DNA of 64,000 bases, taken from positions 71,401,858 through 71,465,857 of the forward strand of contig NW_022098076.1 in NCBI RefSeq assembly GCF_002288925.2. Reading direction: 5' to 3'. This DNA comes from Delphinapterus leucas. Taxonomy: Eukaryota > Chordata > Mammalia > Artiodactyla > Monodontidae. The notes below the pieces were generated by a model. The model ran no database searches. It had not been told where the DNA came from and saw nothing but the letters and a program-made list of their open reading frames with translations. Positions 35,014 to 46,804 of this stretch are shown here, piece by piece. The stretch's first letter is position 1, and every line of letters begins with the position of its first letter. Position numbers and translations under genes: made by a program.

Positions 35014-38000
35014 TTAGATTCCATATATATGTGCTAGCATACAGTATTTGTTTTTCCCTTTCTGACTTCTTTCACTCTGTATGACATGCTCTAGGTCCAT
35101 CCATCACTACAAATAACTCAATTTCGTTTCTTTTTATGGCTGAGTAATATTCCATTCTATATATGTGCCACATCTTCTTTATCCATTCATCTGGCAATGG
35201 ACACTTAGGTTGCTTCCATGTCCTGGCTATTGCAAATAGAGCTGCAATGAACATTGTGGTAAATGACTTTTTGAGTTATGATTTTCCCAGGGTATATGGC
35301 CAGTAGTGGGATTGCGGAGTTGTATGGTAGTTCTATTTTTAGTTTTGTAAGGAACCTCCATACTGTTCTCCATAGTGGCTGTACCAATTTACATTCCCAC
35401 TAACAGTGCAAGAGGGTTCCCTGTTCTCCACACCCACTGCAGCATTTATTGTTTGTAGAATTTCTGATGATGGCCATTCTGACTGGTGTGACGTAATAAC
35501 TCACTGTAGTTTTGATTTGCATTTCTCAAATGATAAGTGATGTTGAGCATCCTTTCATGTGTTTGTTGGCAAACTGTACATCTTCTCTGGAGAAATGTCT
35601 CTTTTGGTCTTCTACCCATTTTTGGATTGGGTTGCTTGTTTTCTTACTATTGAGCTACATGAGCTGCTTGTAAATTTTGGAGATTAATGCTTTGTCATTT
35701 GCAAATATTTTCTCCCATTCTGAGGGCTGTATTTTCATCTTGTTTATGTTTTCCTTTGCTGTGCAAAAGCTTCTAAGTTTCATTAGGTCCCATTTGTTTA
35801 TTTTTGTTTTTATTTCCATTTCTCTAGGAGGTGGGTCAGAAATGATCTTGCTGTGATTTATGTCATAGAGTGTTCTGCCTATGTTCTCCTCTAAGAGTTT
35901 GATAGTGTCTGGCCTTACCTTTAGGTCTTTAATCCATTTTGAGATTATTTTTGTGTACGGTGTTAGGGAGTGTTCTAATTTCATTCTTTTACACATAGCT
36001 GTCCAGTTTTCCTAGCACCACTTATTGAAGAGGCTGTCTTCTATCCATTGTATATTCTTGCCTCCTTTATCAAAAATAAGATGACCATATGTGCATGGGT
36101 TTATCTCTGGGCTTTCTATCCTGTTCCATTGATATATATTTCTGTTTCTGTTGCCAGTACCATACTATCTTGATTACTGTAGTTTTGTAGTATAGTCTGA
36201 AGTCCAGGAGCCTGATTCCTCCAGCTCTGTTTTTCTCTCTCAAGATTGCTTTGCCTATTTAGGGTCTTTTGTGTTTCCATACAAACTGTGAAATTTTTTT
36301 GTTTCAGTTCTGTGAAAAATGCCATTGGTAGTTTGATAGGGATTGCGTTGACTCTGTAGATTGCTTTGGGTAGTATAGTCATTTTCACAGGGTTGATTCT
36401 TCCAACCCAAGAACATGGTTTACCTCTCCATCTCTTTGTATCATCTTTAATTTCTTTCATCAGTGTCTTATAGTTTTCTGCATACAGGTCTTTTGTCTCC
36501 TTTGGTAGGTTTATTCCTAGCTATTTTATTCTTTTTGTAACAATGGTAAATGGGAATGTTTCCTTAATTTTTCTTTCAGGTTTTTCATCATTAGTGTATA
36601 GGAATGCAAGACATTTATGTGCATTAAAATTTTGTATCCTGCTACTTTACCAAATTCATTGATTAGCTCTACTAGTTTTCTGGTAGCATCTTTAGGATTC
36701 TCTATGTATAGTATCATGTCACCTGCAAACAGTGACAATTTTACTTCATCTTTTCTGATTTGGATTCCTTTTATTTCTTTTTCTTCCCTGATTGCTGTAG
36801 CTAAAACTTCCAATACTATGTTGAATAATACTGGTGAGGGTGGGCAACCTTGTCTTGTTTCTGAGATTAGTGGAAATGGTTTCAGTTTTTCACCACTGAG
36901 AACGACGTTGGCTGTGGGTTTCTCATATATGGCCTTTATAATGTTGAGGTAAGTTCACTCCATGCCTACTTTCTGGACGGTTTTTATCATAAATGGGTGT
37001 TGAATTTTGTCAAAAGCTTTTTCTGCATCTATTGAGATGATCATATAGTTTTTCTCCTTCAGTTTGTTAATATGGTGTATCACATTGATTGATTTGCATA
37101 TATTGAAGAATCCTTGCATTCCTGGGATAAACCCCACTTGATCATGGTGTGTGATCCTTTTAATGTGCTGTTGGGTTCTGTTTGCTAGTATTGAGAATTT
37201 TTGCATCTATGCTCATCAGTGATATTGGCCTGTAGTTTTCTTTCTTTGTGACATCTTTGTCTGGTTTTGGTATCAGGGTGATGGTGGCCTTGTAGAATGT
37301 GTTGGGGAGTCTTCCTCCCTCTGCTACATTTTGGAAGGGTTTGAGAAGAATAGGTGTTAGCTCTTCTGTAAATGTTTGATAGAATTTGCCTGTGAAGCCA
37401 TGTAGTCCTGGGCTTTTGTTTGTTGGAAGATTTTTAATCACAGTTTCAATTTCAGCATTTGTGATTAGTCTGTTTATATTTTCTATTTCTTCCTGGTTTG
37501 GTTTCGGAAGGTTGTGCTTTTCTAAGAATTTGTCCATTTCTTCCAGATGTCCATTTTATTGGCATATAGTTGCTTGTAGTAATCTCTCATGATCCTTTGT
37601 ATTTCTGTAGTGTCAGTTGTTACTTCTCCTTTTTCATTTCTAATTCTGTTGATTTAAGTCTTCTCCCTTTCTTTCTTGATGAGTCTGGCTAGTGGTTTAT
37701 CAATTTTGTTTATCTTCTCAAAGAACCAGCTTTTAGTTTTATTGATCTTTGTTACTGTTTCCTTCATTTCTTTTTCATTTATTTCTGATCTGATCTTTAT
37801 GATTTCTTTCCTTCTGCTACCTTTGGGTTTTGTTTGTTCTTCCTTCTGTAGTTCCTTTAGGTGTAAGGTTAGATTATTTATTTGAGATTTTTCTTGTTTC
37901 TTGGGGTAGGATTGTATTGCTATAAACTTCCCTCTTAGAACTGCTTTTGTTGCATCCCATAGGTTTTGGGTCATTGTGTTTTCATTGTCATTTGTTTCTA

Positions 38001-38803
38001 GGTATTGTTTGATTTCCTCTTTGATTTCTTCAGTGATCTCTTGGTTATTTAGTAGTGTATTGTCTACCCTTCATGTGTTTTTATTTTTTACAGATTTTTT
38101 CCTGTAATTGATATCTAGTCTCATAGCGTTGTGATTGGAAAAGATATACATATTTTCTTAGATTTACCAAGGCTTGATTTGTGACCCAAGATATGATCTC
38201 TCCTGGAGAATGTTCCATGAGCATTTGAGAAGAAAGTGTATTCTGTTGTTTTTGGATGGAATGTCCTATAAACATCAATTAAGTCCATCTTGTTTAATGT
38301 ATCATTTAAAGCTTGTGTTTCTTTGTTTTTATTTTGGATGATCTGTCCATTGGTGGAAGTGGGGTGTTAAAGTCCCCTACTATGATTTTGTTAGTGTCGA
38401 TTTCCCCTTTTATGGCTGTTAGCATTTGCCTTATGTATTGAGGTGCTCCTATGTTGGGTGCATAAATATTTACAATTGTTATATCTTCTTCTTGGATTGA
38501 TTCCTTGATCATTATGTAGTGTCCTTCTTTGTCTCTTGTAATAGTCTTTATTTTAAAGTCTATTTTGTCTGATATGAGAATTGCTATTCCAGGTTTCTTT
38601 TGATTTGCATTTGCATGGAATATCGTTTTCCATCCCCTCACTTTCAGTCTGTATGTGTCCCTAAGTCTGAAGTGGGTCTCTTGTAGACAGCATGTATACA
38701 GGTCTTATTTTTGTATCCATTCAGCCAGTCTATGTCTTTTGGTTGGAGCATTTAATCCATTTATATTTAAGGTAATTATCGATATGTATGTTCCTATTCC
38801 CAT
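35014..38803 (-). pseudogene. L1 ORF2 (endonuclease-reverse transcriptase), inactivated
   Basis: The original frame would span about 1,260 codons from ATG 38803-38801 to TAA at 35016-35014, the usual L1 ORF2 length. Visible domains: an N-terminal APE-like endonuclease with QETH at 38672-38683 and GDFNT at 38363-38377; a reverse transcriptase with PISLM- and IPGMQ-type motifs (37160-37300) and DAEKAFD at 37009-37029; then the thumb and C-terminal region (35072-36460, with IYRMEYYSAIK). The RT active-site box reads FAGD (36718-36729) instead of FADD, so one catalytic aspartate is lost. A stop at codon 33 (38705-38707) and several frameshifts scatter the remainder over different frames (for example 38641-38306, 37974-37654, 37537-37160, 36813-36526, 35996-35655). 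It cannot make a working protein. Confidence 0.95.
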
Positions 38804-38861
38804 TTTCTAAATTGCTTTGGGTTCGTTATTGTGGGTCTTTTCCTTCTCTTGTGTTTCTTGC

Positions 38862-39749
38862 CTAGAGAAGTTCCTTTAGCGTTTGTTGTAAAGTTGGTTT
38901 GGTGGTGCTGAATTCTCTTAGCTTTTGCTTGTCTGTAAAGGTTTCAATTTCTCTGTCGAATCTGAATGAGATCCTTGTTGGGTAATCTTGGTTGTAGGTT
39001 TTTCCCTTTCATCACTTCAAATATGTCCTGCCACTCCCTTCTGGCTTGCAGAGTTTCTGATGAAAGATTAGCTGTTAACCTTATGGGGATTCCCTTGTAT
39101 GTTATTCGTTGTTTTTCCCTTGCTGCTTTTAATATTTTTTCTTTGTATTTAATTTTTGATACTTTGATTAATATGTGTCTTGGACTGTTTCTCCTTGGAT
39201 TTATCCTTTATGGGACTCTCTGTGCTTCCCGGACTTGATTAACTATTTCCTTTCCCATATTTGGGAAGTTTTCAACTATAATCTCTTCAAATATTTTCTC
39301 AGTCCCTTTCTTTACTTTTCTTCTTCTGGGACCCCTATAATTCGAATGTTGCTGCGTTTAATGTTGTCCCAGACGTCTCTGAGACTGTCCTCAATTCTTT
39401 TCATTCTTTTTTCTTTATTCTGCTCTGTGATAGTTATTTTCACTCTTTTATCTTCCAGGTCACTTATCCACTCTTCTCCCTCTGTTATTCTGCTATTGGA
39501 ACTTTCTAGAGAATTTTTAACTTCATTTATTGCGTTGTTCATCATTGTTTGTTTGCTCTTTAGTTCTTCTAGGTCCTTGTTAAACGTTTCTTGTATTTTC
39601 TCCATTCTATTTCCAAGATTCTGGATCATCTTTACTATCATTACTCTGAATTCTTTTTCAGGTAGACTGCCTATTTCCTCTTCATTTGTTTGGTCTGGTG
39701 GGTTTTTACCCTGCTCCTTCATATGCTGTGTGTTTCTCTGTCTTCTCAT
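38862..39749 (-). pseudogene. L1 ORF1 (RNA-binding chaperone), inactivated
   Basis: In working L1s this protein forms trimers that coat L1 RNA. The ATG is at 39749-39747 and the family's terminal stop at 38862-38864, 296 codons apart including the stop, as expected. The first 145 codons are open and contain a charged heptad-like coiled coil (residues about 35-130), ending in IRIIGVPEEE. The frame then shifts and meets a stop (39312-39314). A second stop lies at 39208-39210 in the shifted frame. A small deletion near 39000 restores the first frame, so the C-terminal part can be followed in two frames. It makes at best a truncated coiled coil. Confidence 0.93.
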
Positions 39750-40365
39750 TTTGCTTAACTTACTGTGTTTGGGGTTTCCTTTTAGCTGTCTGCAGGTTAG
39801 TAGTTCCCATTGGTTTTGGTGTCTTCCCCCAGTGGCTAAGGTTGGTTCAGTGGGCTGTGTAGGCTTCCTAGTGGAGGGGACTGGTGCCTGTATTCTGGTG
39901 AATGAGGCTGGATCTTGTCTTTCTGGTGGGCAGGACCGGTGTGTTTTGGGGTGTCTGTGGCCTTATTATGATTTTAGGCAGCCTCTCTGTTAATGGTTGG
40001 GGTTGTGTTCCTGTCTTGCTAGTTGTTTGGTATAGTGTGTCCAGCACTGTAGCTTGCTGGTCGTTGAGTGGAACTGGGTCTTAGCATTAAGATGGAGATC
40101 TCTGGGAGAGCTTTCGCCGTTTGATATTATGTGGAGCCGGGAGGTCTCTGGTGGACCAATATCCTGAACTCGGCTCTGCCACCTCAGAGGCACAGGACTG
40201 ACACCTGGCCAGAGAATTAAAACCCTGTCAGTCACACAGCTCAGAAGAAAAGGGAGAAAAAAAGAAAGAAAGAAAGAAAAAATAATAATAAAATAAAGTT
40301 ATTAAAATAAAAAATTTTTTAAAAATTAGAAAGTAATTTAAAAAAATAAAAGGAAGACAGAAAGA

Positions 40366-40645
40366 AGACAGCAACCAAACCAAAACACAAATCCACCAAT
40401 GAAAACAAGCACTAAAAACTATACAAAAAACAAAAAATGGACAGACAGAATCCTAGGAGAAATGTTAAAAGCAAAGCTATACAGACAAAATCACACAAAC
40501 AACCATACACATACACACTCACAGAAAGAGAAAAAGGAAAAAATATATATATCTATATATATAAAAAAACTAAAAAGGAAGAGAGGCAACCAAATCAATA
40601 AGCAAATCTACCAATGATAATAAACTCTAAATAGTAAACTAAGAT
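40366..40645 (-). repeat. Imperfect duplication inside the L1 5' UTR
   Basis: Plus-strand blocks starting GCAACCAAAC at 40371 and GCAACCAAATC at 40586 share CAAAT(C)(T/C)ACCAATGA and further A-rich text, with an offset of 215 bp. Confidence 0.75.
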
Positions 40646-41883
40646 AAACATAAAACCAGAAACAAATTAGATGCAGAAAGCAAACCCCAAGTTTACCATT
40701 GCTCCCAAAGTCCACCACCTCAATTTTGGGATGATTCCTTGTCTATTCAGATATTCCAGAGATGCAGGGTATGTCAAGTTGATTGTGGAGATTTAGTCCG
40801 CTGCTCCTGAGGCTGCTGGGAGAAATTTCCCTTTCTCTTCTTTGTTCGCATGGCTCCCGGGGTTCAGTTTTGGATTAGGCCCCGCCTCTGTGTGTAGGTC
40901 GCCTGGGTGCGCCTGTTTCCGCCCAGACAGGACGGGGTTAAAGGAGCAGCTGATTACGGGGCTCTGGCTCACTCAGGCCGGGGGGAGGGAGAGGTACGGA
41001 ATGCAGGGTGAGCCTGTGGCAGCAGAGGCTGGCATGACGTTGTAACAGCCTAAGGTGCACCATGTGTTCTCCCGGGGAAGTTGTCCCTGGATCATGGGAC
41101 CCTGGCAGTGGCGGGGTGCACAGGCTCCCGGCAGGGGCGGTGTGGATAGTTACCTGTGCTTGCACACAGGCTTCTTGGTGGCTGCAGCAGCAGCCTTAGC
41201 GTCTCATGCCCACCTCTGTTGTCTGAGCTGATAGCCTCGGCTCGTGCCCATCTCTGGAGGCTGTTTAGGAGGTACTCTGAATCCCCTATCCTCTCGCACC
41301 CTGAAACGATGGTCTCTTGCCTCTTAGACAGGTCCAGACTTTTTCCGGGATTCTCTCCTGGCTAGCTGTGGTGCACTAGACCCCCTTCAGGCTGTGTTCA
41401 CACAGCCAACCCCAATTTTCTCCCTGGGATCTGACCTCCAAAGCCCAAGGCTCAGCTTCCAGCCCCCAGCCGTCCTGGCGAGTGAGCAGACAGGCCTCTA
41501 AGGCTGGTGAGTGCTGGTCGGCACCGATCCTCTGTGTGGGAATCTCTCCACTTTGCCCTCTGTACCCCTGCTGCTGCGCTCTCCTCCGTGGCTCTGAAGC
41601 TTCCCCCCCCCACTACACCCCCTCTTCCAGTGAAGGGGCTTCCTAGTGTGTGGAAACTTTTCCTCCTTCACAGCTCCAGAGGTGCAGGTCCTATCCCTAT
41701 TCTTTTATCTCTGTTTTTTCTTTTTTCTTTTGCCCTACCCAGGTACGTGGGGAGTTTCTTGCCTTTTGGGAGGTCTGAGGTCTTCTGCCAGCATGCAGTA
41801 GGCGTTCTGTAGGAGCAGTTCCACATGTAGGTGTATTTCTGATGTATTTTTGAGGAGGAAGGTGATCTCCACGTCTTACTCTT

Positions 41884-41893
41884 CCGCCATCTT
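41884..41893 (-). promoter_or_regulatory. YY1-like site at the L1 5' end
   Basis: Plus CCGCCATCTT equals AAGATGGCGG on the L1 strand. It lies about 20 nt inside the element. In human L1, a YY1 site at this place sets the transcription start; the same role here is inference. Confidence 0.65.
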
Positions 41894-41922
41894 GAAGGTC
41901 TCTCCCTCCAGGTTGGTTTCTT

Positions 41923-42910
41923 AAAAGAGGTAATGTCTAAGTAGATACCTGAACAGTAAATAAGACTGCACTGAATAAAGAGACAAGTGGTAAAATGTCC
42001 CAAGTAAAATTAGAGCCTATATAATAAAAGCTCAAAGGAGAAGAAAAAAGCATGGCGTATTGAAGAAACTCTAAGAAATTCAGTTTATCTGGAGCTTAAA
42101 CTCTGAGGAGAGAAGTCGCAGCAGATGAGACTGAATAAGGCTGCAGAGACTGAATATGATACACCCTACACATCGTTCTTTATTTGGCTTTATGTTATGA
42201 CTTTGAAGTGTTTTAGGTACAGAAATGTCACAATCAAACTATTTTCTATTAAGATCTCTCAGGATGAAAGCAAAAAGATCAATTAGAAAGTAGTTTGCAT
42301 TGATCCAGGGAAAACACAATAGTGGCTCCAAATAAATCAGGGAGAATGGAAATGCAAAGAAATGGATAGATAAATTCCAGTGATGTTAAGGTAGAAATAT
42401 CAGTGAGATTTGTTGTTGATTGATTGACTGTGGGACTGAGTAAGACATTAGGAATTGAGAATGTACCAGAGTATCTGGCTTGAACGACTGAGAAGATGGT
42501 GGTGACAACCTCTGAAACAAGAAACACAAATGGAATACTTGGTTGGGGTGGGGTTATGAAGAAGCATCAATTTTTAGATATGCTGACTTTGAGATGTCTA
42601 TGGAACATCCAGGTAGAGATATTAAGGAGACTCTTAGATCTGAAGCTCAGGGAAATGATTCATTCTAGAGCTAGTGAGCTGGAGACCAAGGGTTTACAGA
42701 TGGTATTTGAAACATCATGAGTGAACGCTATCATCTTGGGAGAATGTATCAGTGGAGAGGTGTAGAGAATTAAATGTGTGGAAACCAATTTTATTTATGG
42801 ATAAGGTAGAAAAAGGAGAACATTCAGAAGATAGATAAAATGAACAATCATAAAGGGAAGAGGATGTCTAAAAGAGAGTAGGGTCATAGAAGTACCAGAA
42901 AATAGGACTG
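41923..42910 (-). mobile_element. L2 LINE fragment, right part of the interrupted element
   Basis: AGGTAATGTCTAAGTAGATACC, ATTGAGAATGTACCAGAGTA, GAACGACTGAGAAGATGGTGG, TAGATATGCTGACTTTGAGATG, GGAACATCCAGGTAGAGATA and GAGTGAACGCTATCATCTTGG match the reverse complement of the L2 3' region in order. The frame at 42496-42720 is antisense L2 text, not a gene. It is interrupted by the L1 at its left. Confidence 0.8.
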
Positions 42911-44189
42911 TTTATTAAAGGATGTGTCAATAGTTCAAATCCTATAATCAGTAAAATAAACTCTGGAAAAAGTTCACTAAATTTAGCCTTTCTTTTTAGT
43001 AGTCCCAAATACTCAATATGGTTTGCCTCGTCTATGTCTTTAGATTTCTACTGATTTCAGAAGGAGAAACTGATTAATTATAGCAATCATACATGCAGGG
43101 ATACTTAAGATAAATGGAGATTTTTTATTATTATGATACCATTCAAAATATATTTTATTGGGAAAAAATGATATAACAAACTTCCTAAAATTCCTTCTGT
43201 AGCTATTGTCATAATAAATTCAATCTAATAATTATTAATTTGCTACTTAAAAATAGGTAAACTGAGCACAAAGACATTTGGTGATCTTCTAAGGTTTTCT
43301 TAATATAGGAAATGATCTTTGGACAGGGACTCATATATTCTGATGCAGAGTCCTTTGTACAAGGCTCTAAAAAACATCAGGCAAAGCAAATAATCTTGTT
43401 AATTTCCTATAGAACATTTTTGCAATATCCCATTCATTATTCAGCTTTTATCATTTTTAAGTAGACATAAACAACTTTAGAGTTTCATATAATTAAAAGT
43501 TTTGCACTTTGTGTGTGATTCTTTACGGTCTTTACCAGTTTGTCAATTAACAAAGAAAAAACCTCATTTATTCTAGTTATGCCTGGAAGCTGAAGTTCCT
43601 AGTAAAAAGGCTTCTTACATAAATAAAAGTAAATGCCTTAAAGAACTGACTTTCCCTGACTTCCAGAATTATAAACCAGTTATTGCTCTTCCTGAATACA
43701 TTCAATACTTTCTAAGTGCAAAACAGGGAATCTGTTAATCCCTTCTGTGCTGTAATATCTCTGTGTTTAACCACACTGATCTATGTACTGTTTCAGCAAG
43801 TGGATAGCAATGATAGACATTCAAACTAAATTGACTCTCACAACTGCTGCAGATACCTGCTATATATTTATCAAGGTTCACTCACCACATCTAGTGGAAG
43901 ATAAATCCAGGACACAGTCAATAAAATGCACTCATATGCCTCATTTAGGCCTAAGCAACTAGAAGAGATAGGTGAAAAATTGGAAGGTAGTTTTCACTAC
44001 TTAAAAGTCCAACATCTTTTATACAAATGAAATATATAAATAAAATAAATTTTATCATCCAAACATTATTTTATCAGATGAATAGGTGGCTATACCAGGC
44101 GAGGCCATACCTAAGGATAACTCTTAAAATCAACAGGCACCACCACAACAAAAATGTCAAGATAGAGTAATTTAAGGAATTATTAATTG
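42911..44189. other. No recognised feature
   Basis: About 1.3 kb AT-rich, no nameable repeat or gene. Confidence 0.4.
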
Positions 44190-44340
44190 TTCATTCTCTC
44201 TATGGATATTTGCTGAGTTTCTAGCCTTAGTGCTAAGCACTAAAGATAAATATGTAAAAAAAAGTCATGATCCCACCCTCGAGGGCTTTACAAGAATTCC
44301 AAGTGGGAGAACTGAATAACAAAAGGAGAAAACTGGAAGT
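44190..44340 (-). mobile_element. L2-like 3'-end fragment
   Basis: TTCATTCTCTCTATGGATATT, TAGTGCTAAGCACTAAAGATA and GATCCCACCCTCGAGGGCTTTA follow the reversed L2 terminus. Confidence 0.55.
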
Positions 44341-44539
44341 GACTTTGCATAATATAGCATGTCAGGAGACGGTACTGGCCTACCCAACAATCATGACCTT
44401 TCAAACATTTTCTTCCCTTCTTTCCCCAGATAACCACCCTCCCTTGTCCAGCCATGAGTTCAAAGGAGGTACGCCTCAGACCCAGTTCCAAAGAGTGAAT
44501 CATAACTGGTAAAGGCAATCATCCTACACTGATTCCCCT

Positions 44540-44945
44540 GGTCAATGACTGGCTTCAACATGGGCACATGATCCAAGTTTATCCAATGAGATAGGAGAAT
44601 TCTGCTGGGGTCTTCTGGAAAATGTTTCCTCAATAATAATGAGAATTATATAGGAAGAAGAAGTACCTCTTATTCCACCGGATGTTGTTTCATCATGATA
44701 GGATACCTAGTTCTACTGTTGCCGTTTTGTGGCCATGAAGGATGCTAGCCTAAGGACTAGAAAACATACTGAAACTAGTAGGAAAAGGAAAACAAACACA
44801 CACATACATATACACACACCAGATCCTGATGATGCCTCCAAACCACTAACTTTCTGTTATAGCAGATAATAAATTGTCAACGTTGCTTAAACCATATGAA
44901 TCAGAGTTTTCTGTTTATTGCCGCCAAATGCATCATAACCAATAT
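44540..44945 (+). mobile_element. Probable LTR of ERVL-MaLR-like type
   Basis: It has GGGCACATGATCCAAGTT, a middle GATCCTGATGATGCC, a polyadenylation-like AATAAA (44869) and the end TTGCTTAAACCATATGAATC / TTTTCTGTTTATTGCCGCC. The layout resembles old mammalian LTRs ending in GCTTAAGCC and GTTACTTGCAGCC. The exact family is not assigned. Confidence 0.5.
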
Positions 44946-45060
44946 AAACACTCTTAATTCACAGACAAGGTAATAGAGACCCTAAGAGTTAAAGAGATCT
45001 GCCAGATGTCAAGCATCTAGTTATATCTGGTATTCCTGGCAACCAATCCCCTTTTAAATC
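44946..45060 (-). mobile_element. Possible MIR fragment
   Basis: TTCACAGACAAGGTAATAGAG, GTTAAAGAGATCTGCCAGATG and CATCTAGTTATATCTGG weakly follow the reversed MIR core. Confidence 0.35.
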
Positions 45061-46534
45061 AACGGCCGTCACATTTGAGATGGCTACTCTCCACCAATGC
45101 TAACCTGACCATGCTGAGTTAAGGAAATGTCCCTGTTTCGGATTTATTACCTTGATTTGGAAAGTACCATCTCATTTCCATTAGTGTCTATCACAAGACT
45201 TACTGATTAACCAGAAATGGGTATGTTCATCGTGTACTAAATCCAAAATATAAGGTTCCATAAAATAAGTGCTGATACATACTACATGTAACCAAGTGTA
45301 GCCATGTGATGATTCTTACCATTTCTGTTGGCAAATGTAATGCCTTGAACCTTTAATAATACAAATGTTTAAAAGCAAGTTTTATTTAAGTTACAAAATA
45401 TCACAAGGCTCACTCTTGATTCCACTAATGTATTATTAGAGTTGAAGAAGACCATGTTTTCATTTATTTATGGTATGATGTTATACACATCAATTGATGT
45501 TTAAAACAACATGGTCAACATTCAATAGTATTTTTCAAGTGAATATGATTTTTCAATAGGTGTAAATCCTAAAACAAAATTTATTACATGGACAGATTGG
45601 TATACAGTGTCAGTGATGGAGGTGGTGCGTATTAAGGAGCAAGCATGTGGGGGATGAGGCATCGGTGGCCATGGGACACTGATTATATATAGGGAAATTG
45701 ATCAAGTAAGTAAATACACTAAGGATAATGGGAATCATGTTTCTACCAGGAGGAAGAGTTACAAATGTGGAAAGGGAGAAAACTAGCATAAACTGCCAGT
45801 GGTGCTGGACTGGAACTAGAGTTACTGGTTTGAAATTATGGTTTTCAGTACATATAGATAGAAATAAAAACAGAAGAATATGTAAATGTATGTTTGCATA
45901 TATGTTATATATATTTACATGTATATGTACATACCATACACATGATATGTAGTAAATAGGCATATCCATACAGTATTTCCCAGCTTACCTACTGAGAGGC
46001 CTTGGAGCAGTGGTACCTCAATTGAATTGAGCACACCTATAGCATCCAGATCATAAAGCCAAGGCTCCTTGGGGAAATGGTTGATACCACTGCTGGGACA
46101 AGGGAAGTACAAGATAAGCCTGGAATATCTTGTTGTGCTAGAATGTAAGAAAATGATCGGAAAATTATGGGGATTTGTCAAAGGGACACAGAAGTCAGCT
46201 GGGCTCCCACTGGTGAAACCTTGGAAATCTGTGCATAAAGTAAATGACTGAATAAAATAGAAAACCGAGTCCGTACTGATACTAAGAAGTAAAGAAGAAA
46301 TTTAAAGTTTGATGAGGAACAGAATATTTACATAGGTGTAAAGTGCTGACCCATTAAACACTTTATAAAGAGGAAAAGAAGTAACTTTCCAGGGGAAAAG
46401 ACTGGCATTAATCAAGCAACTAATGTAAACATCATCAGCAATGGAGCAAATCAAAATCATGCAACAACTGATAGAACGCAATGACAAGAACACAGTATTA
46501 CTTCTGTGACATACCCACAAAAAGTGTATAATCT
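45061..46534. other. No firmly recognised feature
   Basis: About 1.5 kb. A TA/TG-rich tract lies at about 45885-45950. Part of 45600-46250 is repeat-like in style, but I cannot name it. Short open frames here carry no motifs. Confidence 0.35.
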
Positions 46535-46755
46535 AGGGCTTCCCTGGTGGCGCAGTAGTTGAGAGTCCACCTGCCGATGCAGGCGACACGGGTTCGTGCC
46601 CCGGTCCGGGAAGATCCCACATGCCGCGGAGCGGCTGGGCCCGGGAGCCATGGCCGCTGAGCCTGTGCGTCCGGAGCCTGTGCTCCACAACGGGAGAGGC
46701 CGCAGCAGTGAGAGGCCTGCGTACCGCAAAAAAGAAAAAAAAAAAAGTATAATCT
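46526..46755 (+). mobile_element. Short-form CHR SINE with TSD
   Basis: The body at 46535-46746 runs from AGGGCTTCCCTGGTGGCGC to the A-tail. The TSD GTATAATCT is perfect at 46526-46534 and 46747-46755. It is the only short-form CHR copy in the last 50 kb of the window. Confidence 0.95.
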
Positions 46756-46804
46756 GAATCTAATCATGAGGAGATTGTTTTTAACCGTAGGTTTTATTAT
46801 TATT

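Larger units (their letters stand above)
34639..41912 (-). mobile_element. Full-length but inactive L1 LINE
   Basis: A complete L1 in minus orientation: 5' UTR (39750-41912), ORF1 (38862-39749), a 58-nt spacer, ORF2 (35014-38803) and 3' UTR (34639-35013). The 10-bp site TTGGTTTCTT is duplicated at 34629-34638 and 41913-41922; on the L1 strand this is TTTT/AAGAAACCAA, a good L1 endonuclease target. The host sequence is an older L2. Both reading frames carry stops and frameshifts, so the copy is dead, but it retains all parts. The family is that of cetartiodactyl and whale L1s. Confidence 0.95.
39750..41912 (-). promoter_or_regulatory. L1 5' UTR with internal promoter region
   Basis: About 2.16 kb, in L1s the seat of the internal RNA polymerase II promoter. 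The outer 1.1 kb (40800-41912) is GC-richer with CpGs. Near the L1 start the strand reads AAGATGGCGG (plus 41884-41893), a good YY1 site about 20 nt from the 5' end, as in other mammalian L1s. The inner part (40250-40680) is strongly pyrimidine-rich on the L1 strand and contains two related blocks 215 bp apart. Activity today cannot be judged from sequence. Confidence 0.8.

Noticed and set aside
39175..39993. 272-codon plus-strand frame, longest in the window
   Set aside because: It is antisense to L1 ORF1 and its 5' leader; the hydrophobic S/F/L-rich composition is what antisense of a lysine- and glutamate-rich coiled coil gives.
45600..46250. Possible LTR or L1 3' UTR
   Set aside because: Repeat-like wording but I could not place it in any family in order, so it is left unannotated.
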